Below, in pieces: positions 57,433 through 64,000 of a stretch of 64,000 nt of DNA. The stretch is from the NCBI RefSeq assembly GCF_003367395.1, contig NZ_CP031417.1, positions 4,799,501-4,863,500 of the forward strand, in the 5' to 3' direction. Under the pieces are notes generated by a model that was not told where the DNA came from, did no database searches, and worked only from the letters and a program-made list of their open reading frames with translations. The translations under genes were made by a program, and so were the position numbers. This DNA comes from Pseudolabrys taiwanensis (lineage in GTDB: Bacteria; Pseudomonadota; Alphaproteobacteria; Rhizobiales; Xanthobacteraceae). Position 1 is the stretch's first letter. Each line of letters starts with the position of its first letter.

Positions 57433-58841
57433 GCGAAGGCCGGGGCAGTGGCGGGCCAGGGGTGCCGGGCCTCGATCGCTTCGGCAAGCCGGAGCAAGGA
57501 TCGGTCGGCGCCGAACGCCGCGGCAAGCTGCATCCCAACCGGAAGAGGCGTTTCGATGTCGCCGATCGGGAGGCTGATGGCTGGGATGCCGGCGACATTG
57601 ACGAATGGCAGAAAAGTCGCGGCGCCCCGCGGTCCGGCATCTTTGCCGCCGATGACCTTGGGATAGGGCTCGGTCGTGCTCCAGGGGAAGCACGGCGAGG
57701 TGGGCGAAAGAAGGACGTCATAGCGTTCGAAGAGTTCGTCGAACTGCCGCCTGATGCGGTTGATGCTCTCGATGGCCTCGACATATTGGGCGGCCGAAAG
57801 CTTTGTTCCGCGATCGACCAAGCCTCGGATGGTCGGCGTCAACTCGGCGAGCGGCAGTGCGCTCGCCGTGACGGCCGCGGCGGTGCCGGCGCCGATAAGG
57901 GCCGACCAGATGGCCTCTATTTCCTCGAGCGAGAATGGCGCCGCGTCGCTAATCACGTCGTGCCCCATGTCCGAGAGACGACCGGCGGCCGTGTCGAGCG
58001 CGGCCGCGATTCGGTCATCAACGGGACTGCTGCCGACCGCACTAAAGTAAAGGATGCGCAGCGGTCTATCGCTGGGGGGGCGCGTTGCCGCGGGCAGAAG
58101 GCTCGTCGACGACGTACGGTCGTTGACGTGCGGCGCGGCGAGAACGTCGAGAGTCATACGGATGTCGGCGATGCTGCGGGCCATCGGCGCGACGACCTGG
58201 CAGTCTGACGTCGTGGTGGGGAAGAAGCTGCCGCGCGGGATCATGCCGTTTGAGGGACGCAATCCGACCGTGCCGGTGTAGGCCGCCGGCCGCCGGGCGG
58301 AGCCGCCGGCGTCGGTGGCCAGCGCCAACGGGCCAATGCCGGCCGCAAGCGCAGCCGCGGCTCCGCCGCTCGATCCGCCTGGCGTCAGACTCGTATCCCA
58401 AGGATTTCGGGTTGCGCCGAACAGCTCGTTGTCGGTGACGCCGGCAAGTGCGAGCTCGGGCAGATTTGTTTTCGCCCAGATCACTGCGCCAGCCGCGCGC
58501 AACAGCGCAACGGAAGGGTCATCGTGCGGCGCGATCCGATGCGCGAGGGCTTTGCTGCCCCAGGTGGCTTTCATGCCCTTAACGGCGAGGTTGTCTTTGA
58601 CGGTGACCGGAATTCCGTCGAGGGGACCGAGCGAACGCGCGTCTCGCCGCCGTCGATCGGATTGGCGGGCGGCGGCGCGCGCGGCATCGGCATCGACGTC
58701 GATGCAGGCATTCAGAGCCGGATGCAGTCGCGCATTGCGCGCCAGAACCGCATCGACAATCTCGAGCGCGCTGACCTGCTTCTGTTCAAGCAGCCTGCTC
58801 ATTTCCGAGGCGGATTTCTGCGCGACATCGTCGTGAGGCAT
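57429..58841 (-). CDS. amidase-signature family amidohydrolase
   Basis: The 470-residue enzyme has the full AS triad: K82 (VTVKDNLAV), S157 (GGSSGG, cis Ser) and nucleophile S181 (DAGGSARRPAA), with spacings of 75 and 24 residues identical to those in FAAH. The SLTPGGSSGGAAAALAAGIG region is the signature. It hydrolyses an amide to an acid and ammonia or amine; the substrate is open, though an aromatic or pathway amide is likely. ATG 58841 with AGGATG upstream was chosen; earlier in-frame starts lie in the shared divergent promoter. It faces ligA across the palindrome at 58931 and may be controlled with it. Confidence 0.92.
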   Translation of the reverse strand: MPHDDVAQKSASEMSRLLEQKQVSALEIVDAVLARNARLHPALNACIDVDADAARAAARQSDRRRRDARSLGPLDGIPVTVKDNLAVKGMKATWGSKALAHRIAPHDDPSVALLRAAGAVIWAKTNLPELALAGVTDNELFGATRNPWDTSLTPGGSSGGAAAALAAGIGPLALATDAGGSARRPAAYTGTVGLRPSNGMIPRGSFFPTTTSDCQVVAPMARSIADIRMTLDVLAAPHVNDRTSSTSLLPAATRPPSDRPLRILYFSAVGSSPVDDRIAAALDTAAGRLSDMGHDVISDAAPFSLEEIEAIWSALIGAGTAAAVTASALPLAELTPTIRGLVDRGTKLSAAQYVEAIESINRIRRQFDELFERYDVLLSPTSPCFPWSTTEPYPKVIGGKDAGPRGAATFLPFVNVAGIPAISLPIGDIETPLPVGMQLAAAFGADRSLLRLAEAIEARHPWPATAPAFA

Positions 58842-58907
58842 CTGACATCCTGTGATCGGATAGCGTTGTGGGGACCAGCTTTCGTACCTCAAAGGCGGCG
58901 GCATTGT

Positions 58908-58944
58908 TTGACTCTAAACGGCAAAATAACTAGATTGCAATCTA
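58908..58944 (+). promoter_or_regulatory. ligA promoter with perfect 14-bp palindrome (operator site 3)
   Basis: TTGACT (58908-58913), a 17-base spacer and TAGATT (58931-58936) form a plus-strand promoter. The -10 box is the first half of TAGATTGCAATCTA (58931-58944), a perfect palindrome. The other strand carries TTGCAATCTA, which may be part of the amidase promoter. The match to sites 1 and 2 is 12 of 14. Confidence 0.75.
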
Positions 58945-58981
58945 ACTAATTTCAGCGATCGCGGCTGTGGTGGAGGCATTC

Positions 58982-59296
58982 GTGGCAGGCTTCGAAGTCG
59001 AACGGTTCATCTTCGAGCTCAAGAAGGATGAGGCGCTCCAAGCCGCGCTGAAGGAGCGCGCCGCCGGCACATTCGAGGGCTTCGATCTCGATCCGGATGA
59101 ATTGGCGGCGTTGCGCGACGGCGATGTCGAGACGTTGTATCGGATGGGCGTGCACCCGCTTCTGCTCGCTCCCTATTCGCGTTACGCCGGCATCGCGCCT
59201 CCCGACTATCACAAGCGGCTCGACGTTCTGAAGGGCGTGCAGAAGTTCAACAGCGAACGGCGTTTCGCGAAGCCAGGGGAAAGCAATCATGGGTGA
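58982..59296 (+). CDS. ligA: extradiol dioxygenase small subunit (LigA type)
   Basis: The 104-residue protein is the small, non-catalytic partner of class III extradiol dioxygenases: FEVERFIFELKKDEALQAAL, LDPDELAALRDGDVETLYRMGVHPLLLAPYSRYAGI. GTG 58982 has TGGAGG five bases upstream; an earlier GTG at 58967 would place the ribosome-binding site inside the gene. Its end overlaps ligB by eight bases, so translation is coupled. Confidence 0.9.
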   Translation: MAGFEVERFIFELKKDEALQAALKERAAGTFEGFDLDPDELAALRDGDVETLYRMGVHPLLLAPYSRYAGIAPPDYHKRLDVLKGVQKFNSERRFAKPGESNHG

Positions 59297-60101
59297 GCTG
59301 GTTATGGCCGCGGCGATGAGCCACGCCCCCGGTATCGCGGCCTTCACCGAACGGGCGACCGAGGAGGAGCGCGCCGGATTCCTCGGCGCGGCGGCAGAGC
59401 TCCGCCAGGTTCTCGCGGATGCGAAGCCGGATCTGCTCGTCTTCCTGGCGCCGGATCATTTCACGAACTTCTTCGTCGACAAGATGCCGGCCTTCTGCAT
59501 CGGTGTGAACGAGGCTTATCAAGGACCGGTCGAGAAGTGGCTGCGTATCGAGAAGGGCAAGGTGAACGGCGCGCCCGATTTCGCCACCCAGTTGCTCGAA
59601 GAGGCGATGGACAGCGGCTTCGATCCGGCCTTCTCGCGCGGCCTGCAGCTCGAGCACAGCGTCATGGTGCCGATGAACCTGATCCGGCCTGAGCGCGATC
59701 TGCCGATCGTCTGGGTCATGGCCAATTGCCAGATTCCGCCGATGCCGTCGCTGAAGCGCTGCTATCAGTTCGGCGAGGTTCTCCGGAAGGTCATCGACGG
59801 CCGTAACGAACGTGTCGCCGTCATCGGTACGGGCGGGCTATCGCATTCGCCGGGCGCCGCAGAAGCTTATGATCTGGACCCCGAGTTCGATCAGGAGTTT
59901 CTGGCGCTGCTCGACAGCGACAACCCGAAAGCCATCCTCGACATCCCGGCCTCGCGACTCGATCGCGCCGGCTTCGGCACTTGGGAAGTAAGGCTCTGGG
60001 CGATCGCCCTCGGTGCGACCAAGGGGCGTCCCGCGCGCACGTTGAGCTATGCTCCCATCAAGGCGTGGCAGACGGGCTGCGCCGTAAGCGTCTTCCGATA
60101 A
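59289..60101 (+). CDS. ligB: class III extradiol ring-cleavage dioxygenase catalytic subunit (LigB type)
   Basis: The 270-residue protein has all expected residues: Fe ligands H12 (AMSHAPGI), H57 (FLAPDHFTNFF) and probably E233 (TWEVRLW), and the catalytic base H186 (GTGGLSHSP). A second His at 123 (LEHSVMVP) matches the substrate side. Features such as APDHFTNFF...MPAFCIGV recall MhpB as well as LigB, so catechol-type substrates with an adjacent carboxyl or alkyl group are possible. It opens the ring next to the hydroxyls. It is second in the operon after ligA and before the SBP-fold gene. Confidence 0.92.
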   Translation: MGELVMAAAMSHAPGIAAFTERATEEERAGFLGAAAELRQVLADAKPDLLVFLAPDHFTNFFVDKMPAFCIGVNEAYQGPVEKWLRIEKGKVNGAPDFATQLLEEAMDSGFDPAFSRGLQLEHSVMVPMNLIRPERDLPIVWVMANCQIPPMPSLKRCYQFGEVLRKVIDGRNERVAVIGTGGLSHSPGAAEAYDLDPEFDQEFLALLDSDNPKAILDIPASRLDRAGFGTWEVRLWAIALGATKGRPARTLSYAPIKAWQTGCAVSVFR

Positions 60102-60115
60102 GTAGGACTGCGCTT

Positions 60116-61048
60116 GTGACGGATCGCTCGCGCGTGCGTTTGGCTATCGGTCTTCGTTCGACCGCACAAAGCCTGTCCCTGGTAGGGCTGGCCGCCGATA
60201 CGTTCGCGCAATGCGGTATCGATCTTGAAATTGCGCAGATCGAGACCGCGGGACCGGCCGGTATCGACGGCCTGTTGCAGGGCCGCTGGGAGTTTGCCGA
60301 ATTCGGCGCGATCCCGGTCGTGCAGTGGGCGATGGAGGGCAAGGATCCCGTCATCCTCATGGCGGCTGAGCCAGTGTCGGCGCTTTACATCCTCGGCGGT
60401 CCGGGCGTGTCCACGGCCAATGATCTCGTGGGCGGCCGGATCGGTGTACTCACGCGCGCCGGGCAAACAGGCTACAGCGCGCTGGAGATGCTCGACCGGT
60501 GGGATTTGCGGGACGGCGTCGATCTTGCGGAGTTGATGAAGTATCCGGCAATTTACGACGGACTTCTGCGCGGCGACATTCGCGGCGGCGTGTTGACGGC
60601 GGACTATCGCTTCGCGGCGCCGGAGGGGGCGTTGTCGGTTCTGGCCGACCTCGGCAAGGAGTTCGGCTTTCAGGGACCGCTCCTGGCAACCACACGGCAA
60701 TTTCTGGCGGCCAACCGCGACATCGTCGAACGCGTAGTCGAAGGCTACTCCGGGGCCATTCGCGCGTTTAAGACCCGGCCGGACATTGCAGTTCCCGTCC
60801 TTCAGAAGCACCTGCCGTTCGTCGATGTGGATGGTATCGCGCGGATTCACGCATTCTATGCCGCCCGGTTCTCCGACATTCCGCGACCGTCGGTCGCCGG
60901 CCTCGAAGCTGTGATTGAATCGTGCAGCCAGAAGGCAGCGGGTGAGCGCCTCCTTGCCGTGGGCGACGTCTACGAGCCTGGCGTGCTTGACGCTCTGGAA
61001 CGTCGCGGCATTTTTGACGCAAATGTCTCTTCAACAATGAAGGTCTAA
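60116..61048 (+). CDS. NMT1/SBP-fold protein without signal peptide
   Basis: The 310-residue protein resembles the NMT1/taurine-type binding fold: VRLAIGLRSTAQSLSLVGLAADTFAQ, WEFAEFGAIPVVQWAMEGKD, and VGGRIGVLTRAGQTGYSALEML. No hydrophobic leader exists; the sequence begins MTDRSRVRLAIGL. There are no ABC permease or ATPase genes near. Leaderless members of this fold include 4,5-dihydroxyphthalate decarboxylase (Pht5). It could be such an enzyme in a ring-cleavage pathway or a cytoplasmic ligand binder. GTG 60116 with AGGA before it was chosen because the longer frame overlaps ligB. Operon member between ligB and an SDR gene. Confidence 0.8.
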   Translation: MTDRSRVRLAIGLRSTAQSLSLVGLAADTFAQCGIDLEIAQIETAGPAGIDGLLQGRWEFAEFGAIPVVQWAMEGKDPVILMAAEPVSALYILGGPGVSTANDLVGGRIGVLTRAGQTGYSALEMLDRWDLRDGVDLAELMKYPAIYDGLLRGDIRGGVLTADYRFAAPEGALSVLADLGKEFGFQGPLLATTRQFLAANRDIVERVVEGYSGAIRAFKTRPDIAVPVLQKHLPFVDVDGIARIHAFYAARFSDIPRPSVAGLEAVIESCSQKAAGERLLAVGDVYEPGVLDALERRGIFDANVSSTMKV

Positions 61049-61049
61049 C

Positions 61050-61826
61050 GTGGATCTTGGAATCAAAGGTCGGACGGCGTTGGTCACTGCCGCAAGCCGC
61101 GGCATCGGCCGTGCCTGTGCCCTCAGTCTGGCGGCCGAAGGCTGCAATCTCGCAATTTGTGCGCGCGGCGACGAAGAGCTGCAGAAGACGGCGGCAGAGA
61201 TTCGCGCGCAGACCGGCGTTCAGGTGCTCGCGCACACCGCCGATCTCAGTTCTCTCGACGATCTGCAGAAGCTCGTCGCCAAAACCGAGAGCACCTTCGG
61301 CGGCATCGATATTCTGGTTGCGATTTGCGGCTCGCCCAAGCGAGGATCGTTCGACGACATCACCGACGAGGATTTGACGAATGCCTTCGCGGCGACGGTG
61401 CTGTCGCTCGCCCGGCTGGTTCGCCTCGTCACGCCGTCCATGCGGGCGCACAAATGGGGACGCGTCGTAACGGTTCAGTCGCGGTCGGTGCGCGAGACCA
61501 TTCCCGAACTGTTTGCATCGAATTCCACCCGTCCCGGCGCGGCGGGCCTCATGAAGAACATGTCGCGCGAACTCGCGGCCGATGGCGTTCTATTCAACAC
61601 CATCGTGCCGGGACGCATCATGACGGACCGTTTTCTCGGCGGTGTCGAGAGTTCGAAGCTCGGCGCCGAGGCGTACCTGAAGTCCAAGATCGGTGACGTG
61701 CCGGTTCAGCGCTTTGGGACCCCGGAGGACATTGCCGGGGTTGTCACCTTCCTCGCTTCGGAAAAGGCGGCCTACGTCAATGGTGCGGCCATTCCTGTCG
61801 ATGGCGGTGTCATTCGCGGAATCTAA
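61050..61826 (+). CDS. atypical SDR-fold protein, YxxxK absent
   Basis: The 258-residue protein has the SDR N-terminus (ALVTAASRGIGRACALSL) and the end AAIPVDGGVIRGI. The active region reads TVQSRSVRETIPELFASNSTRPGAAGLMKN: where YxxxK is expected there is SNSTRPG. This is the pattern of a known subgroup of SDR-like proteins with a lost tetrad, often called BKR-like. It may still bind NAD(P) and act with another residue, or be regulatory. GTG start overlaps nearly the stop of the gene before (one-base gap). It is the last gene in the ligAB operon. Confidence 0.85.
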   Translation: MDLGIKGRTALVTAASRGIGRACALSLAAEGCNLAICARGDEELQKTAAEIRAQTGVQVLAHTADLSSLDDLQKLVAKTESTFGGIDILVAICGSPKRGSFDDITDEDLTNAFAATVLSLARLVRLVTPSMRAHKWGRVVTVQSRSVRETIPELFASNSTRPGAAGLMKNMSRELAADGVLFNTIVPGRIMTDRFLGGVESSKLGAEAYLKSKIGDVPVQRFGTPEDIAGVVTFLASEKAAYVNGAAIPVDGGVIRGI

Positions 61827-61958
61827 AAACCTTGAGGTCCGCCTTCTCTCCATTCTCGCGCGGTGCTTAAAACCCTCGCTCGCAGCGGCGTACGTGCATG
61901 CGCGGGGATGTCCGCGTTCACCCTTTCAACGAAGGCGACGAGGCAAAGGCCTCGTCCA

Positions 61959-62276
61959 TCAATTGCCTTCGGCGGTCTTGGGCGCGGCAGCCGGATTCCA
62001 CTGGCCGCGGCGCATACGGGTGATCTTGACCGACGAGAACAGCCCCGCCTTGCGGAACGGCTCGTTCTCGGAAAACTTCTCCGCCGCGGCGCGGTCGGGA
62101 ACATTGACGATGAGAACGCTGCCGACGCGCGTGTTCTTGTCATCATCGCCGAGAAGCGCGCCGCCGAGAACCAGGATGTCTTCGTGCTTGGCAAGATAAG
62201 CGAAGTGCTGTTCGCGGTTCGCGTCGCGGATCGCGGTGCCGTCGGGGCGGTCTTCTTGGTAGATGATGTAGAGCAT
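61959..62276 (-). CDS. YciI-family protein
   Basis: The 105-residue protein is of YciI type (ferredoxin-like fold): MLYIIYQEDRPDGTAIRDAN, REQHFAYLAKHEDILVLGGALL (His in HFAYL and the EDI.. region) and AEKFSENEPFRKAGLFSSVKI. YciI-like proteins act in small-molecule metabolism, some as lactone or dehalogenation helpers; this one may act on a ring-cleavage product. GGAG lies six bases before the ATG. It is downstream of the RidA gene (30-bp gap), same strand, and convergent to the SDR gene. Confidence 0.85.
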   Translation of the reverse strand: MLYIIYQEDRPDGTAIRDANREQHFAYLAKHEDILVLGGALLGDDDKNTRVGSVLIVNVPDRAAAEKFSENEPFRKAGLFSSVKITRMRRGQWNPAAAPKTAEGN

Positions 62277-62306
62277 GACGATCTCCAGGCAGATGAATTC
62301 TAGCGC

Positions 62307-62780
62307 TTACTTCAGCAGAAACTGTGCTTCGACTTCGATTGCGGCGTTATACGGCATCATCGCGACGCCAATCGCGGTCCTCGCGTGGGCCCCGGCGGCA
62401 CCGAACACCTCGATCATCAGATCCGAGGCGCCGTTGACCGATTGTGCGATCTCGATGAAATCCGGCGTGACGTTCACGTAGCCGCGTAGATAGGTCACTT
62501 CGGCGATGCGATCGAGATCGCCGCCAAGCGCGCCGCGCGCTTGTGCAATCACATTCAATGCGGACAGACGTGCTGCCGCCTGTGCTTCGGCCAACGTGAA
62601 CTCGCGGCCGACTTTGCCGACGTAGCGAAGCTCGCCATTCCAGCTCGGCAACTGGCCGGAGACGTAGAGCGATCCGCCTGCGATCTTGGCCATGAGGATG
62701 CGCGCGGTCCGCGGCGGCGGCGGCGAGGGAAGTTCGATGCCGAGCTCGCGCAGGCGAGCGTCGATTTTGCTTTCTGTCAT
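62307..62780 (-). CDS. RidA (YjgF/YER057c/UK114) family protein
   Basis: The 157-residue protein has RidA fold features: ARILMAKIAGGSLYVSGQLP, VGREFTLAEAQAAARLSALNV, and the key Arg in GAHARTAIGVAMMPYNAAIEVEAQF. RidA proteins hydrolyse enamines/imines; relatives include 2-aminomuconate deaminase of aromatic amine degradation. It is longer at the N-terminus than RidA of about 130 residues. Operon with the YciI gene. Position in the island supports a role in nitrogen-containing ring products, an inference. Confidence 0.88.
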   Translation of the reverse strand: MTESKIDARLRELGIELPSPPPPRTARILMAKIAGGSLYVSGQLPSWNGELRYVGKVGREFTLAEAQAAARLSALNVIAQARGALGGDLDRIAEVTYLRGYVNVTPDFIEIAQSVNGASDLMIEVFGAAGAHARTAIGVAMMPYNAAIEVEAQFLLK

Positions 62781-62880
62781 TGCTGCGATCGGCCGTTTGA
62801 CTTCGGTCCGGTCGCATTAGGGCACGGGGGCCGCCCACGCAAGCGCTTAAAATCAGAGGGCGCGGGATGCCGCGCGCCCG

Positions 62881-62896
62881 TGGCACGAAGTTTGCT
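62881..62896 (+). promoter_or_regulatory. sigma-54 promoter of the globin gene
   Basis: TGGCACG (62881-62887), four bases, then TTGCT (62892-62896) match the RpoN consensus TGGCACG-N4-TTGCW at every position. Transcription would start near 62907, about 160 bp before the globin ATG. Position within an otherwise non-coding 286-bp gap between RidA and the globin gene, both reading away from it, supports function. No clear NtrC site was seen close by. Confidence 0.85.
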
Positions 62897-63066
62897 GGAC
62901 TTTATCAGCGAGCAATGGAGCTCGGTGGCCCGTGAGCCGATCTTGGCCGGGCTGCGACTAAGACAGCGCGGTTCAACGGCGATCCGCACTCAGTCGTCCG
63001 CGGCCGATCCAGCCCAAAATTGGCAGGCGGCACGGACATCCATTATCGCAATCAAGAGAGTGCATC

Positions 63067-63507
63067 ATGACGCCCGAACAAGTGAGCATGGTCCAAGACA
63101 GCTTCAGGAAAGTCGTGCCGATCGCCGACACCGCGGCGGATCTCTTTTACGACCGCCTGTTCACCATAGCGCCCGATGTGCGAGCGATGTTCCCCGCCGA
63201 TCTGCGCGAGCAGAAGAAAAAGCTGATCGCGATGCTGGCGACCGCCGTGACCAATCTGCATCAGGTCGATACGATCCTGCCGGCGGTACAAAGCCTCGGT
63301 CAGCGGCATATTGCTTACGGCGTGACCCCGCAGCACTACGAGCCGGTGGGTACGGCGCTGTTGTGGACCTTGGAGCAAGGGCTGGGGCCGGAATTTACGC
63401 CGCCGCTCAAAGCGGCCTGGACCGAAGCCTACACGACCCTGGCGGGGGCCATGATGGCGGCGGCGCAGGACGGCGCCGCGAGCCGCTCGCCCGCCGCTGA
63501 AAGCTAA
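63067..63507 (+). CDS. single-domain bacterial globin
   Basis: The 146-residue protein fits the Vitreoscilla/flavohemoglobin globin domain: VQDSFRKVVPIADTAADLFYDRLFTIAPDVRAMFPADL, then the proximal-His region GQRHIAYGVTPQHYEPVGTALLWTLEQGLG. There is no reductase domain. Such globins are known in Bradyrhizobium nitrate assimilation clusters, where they bind or remove nitric oxide. The sigma-54 promoter and NasT-like neighbour agree. A weak AAGAGA lies before the ATG. Confidence 0.93.
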   Translation: MTPEQVSMVQDSFRKVVPIADTAADLFYDRLFTIAPDVRAMFPADLREQKKKLIAMLATAVTNLHQVDTILPAVQSLGQRHIAYGVTPQHYEPVGTALLWTLEQGLGPEFTPPLKAAWTEAYTTLAGAMMAAAQDGAASRSPAAES

Positions 63508-63652
63508 ATTAGATCAGCGCCTTGGTCGATCGCCGCAAGCGGTCGGCCAAGGCACTTAGCACGAGTCTTGCATGAAAACCGTGATCGTGAGAGCCGTGGC
63601 CCAGGCCGCCGAGGGGCGGTACGGCCTGCGAGGGACCAGCGATTTGACCGTG

Positions 63653-64000
63653 ATGGGTAAAGGATCGGATCTGTCCGGCGCGGGCGCGCCCTCGGCCGGC
63701 GAGCAGCGAGACGCCTCGCTGAAGATCGCCATCGTCGATGAAAGCCCGATCCGCGCCGCGATCCTTGCCGACGGTCTGCGCGAGGCCGGTCTCACGCATG
63801 TCGAGCTCATCCCTGAGACGCACAATCTGCTGGCGCGCATTTACGCGCTCGACCCCGACGTCATCGTCATAGACCTGGAAAGTCCGAGCCGCGACACGCT
63901 CGAGCAGATGTTTCAAATGAGCCGCGTCGTGAAACGGCCGGTGGCCATGTTCGTGGATCAGAGCGATGCCGCGTCGATCCAGGCCGCCGTCGACGCCGGC
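63653..64000 (+). CDS. NasT-like ANTAR-type response regulator, N-terminal part
   Basis: The frame runs to the window edge (116 codons shown from 63653). The receiver reads LKIAIVDESPIRAAILADGL, LIPETHNLLARIYALDPDVIVIDLESPSRDTLEQMF, VKRPVAMFVDQSDAASIQAAVDAG. This matches NasT, whose ANTAR domain (past the window) binds leader RNA to prevent termination of nitrate-assimilation genes. DxxxP-region Asp is in VIVIDLESP. The start may also be the ATG at 63572, in frame with the rest; neither has a strong ribosome-binding site. It follows the globin gene, 145 bp on. Confidence 0.85.
   Translation, partial: MGKGSDLSGAGAPSAGEQRDASLKIAIVDESPIRAAILADGLREAGLTHVELIPETHNLLARIYALDPDVIVIDLESPSRDTLEQMFQMSRVVKRPVAMFVDQSDAASIQAAVDAG

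Noticed and set aside
63509-63916. Minus-strand frame of 135 codons at the window end
   Set aside because: It is the shadow of the NasT-like gene, whose receiver domain is clear on the plus strand.

Overview
The window is high-GC, densely coded DNA that reads as the chromosome of an alphaproteobacterium of the order Rhizobiales, probably near the Bradyrhizobiaceae/Xanthobacteraceae. This is inferred from gene content: CpdR, a ROSE-type RNA thermometer before a small heat-shock gene, a globin next to a NasT-like regulator, NMT1/Bug/TRAP binding proteins, and palindromic intergenic repeats of the type common in this group. No phage, transposase, CRISPR array or plasmid function was seen. One tRNA gene, one probable trans-acting sRNA and several regulatory palindromes were found.

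Layout. 1-5 kb: the end of an acyl-CoA dehydrogenase gene, an orphan TRAP-type binding protein without a signal peptide, an MFS carrier with a Bug-family binding protein, and prmB. 5.3-18 kb: a long plus-strand cluster holding a fused indolepyruvate:ferredoxin oxidoreductase, a long-chain acyl-CoA ligase, a complete Liv-type ABC importer (livG, H, M, K, F) and a PaaK-like ligase. It probably imports and CoA-activates aryl or branched acids, and palindromic repeats sit between its genes. 18-26 kb: hemH, an outer-membrane barrel, galU, an MltB-type transglycosylase and a DUF459/SGNH envelope protein. 26-33 kb: a divergent HxlR/SDR pair and the gltBD glutamate synthase operon, with a perfect 29-bp palindrome about 200 bp upstream of gltB.

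33.8-48 kb: DoxX and a proline-rich exported protein, hsp20 with a ROSE thermometer and a heat-shock-like promoter, an alpha/beta hydrolase, an RND efflux pump facing a TetR regulator across two tandem operators, a DUF2778 L,D-transpeptidase-like protein, a HisN-type phosphatase, a small RNA with exposed CCUCC motifs, an N-formylglutamate amidohydrolase, cpdR, tRNA-Val(GAC), and a secreted hydrolase.

48-62.8 kb is the most distinctive part, an aromatic-catabolism island. It holds two Rieske oxygenases, one VanB-type reductase, a tripartite TRAP importer, a class III extradiol dioxygenase (LigA/LigB), an SDR without the usual catalytic Tyr-Lys, an SBP-fold protein without a signal peptide, an amidase, YciI-like and RidA-like proteins, and LysR and MarR regulators. 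Three promoters in the island share a TAGAT(A/T)GCAATC(A/T)A palindrome, and at two of them it lies on or next to the -10 box. This suggests one regulator, most simply the local MarR protein, controls uptake, oxygenation and ring cleavage together. The substrate is not known.

The last kilobase starts what is probably a nitrate/nitrogen locus: a textbook sigma-54 promoter, a single-domain globin, and the first part of a NasT-like ANTAR regulator cut by the window edge.
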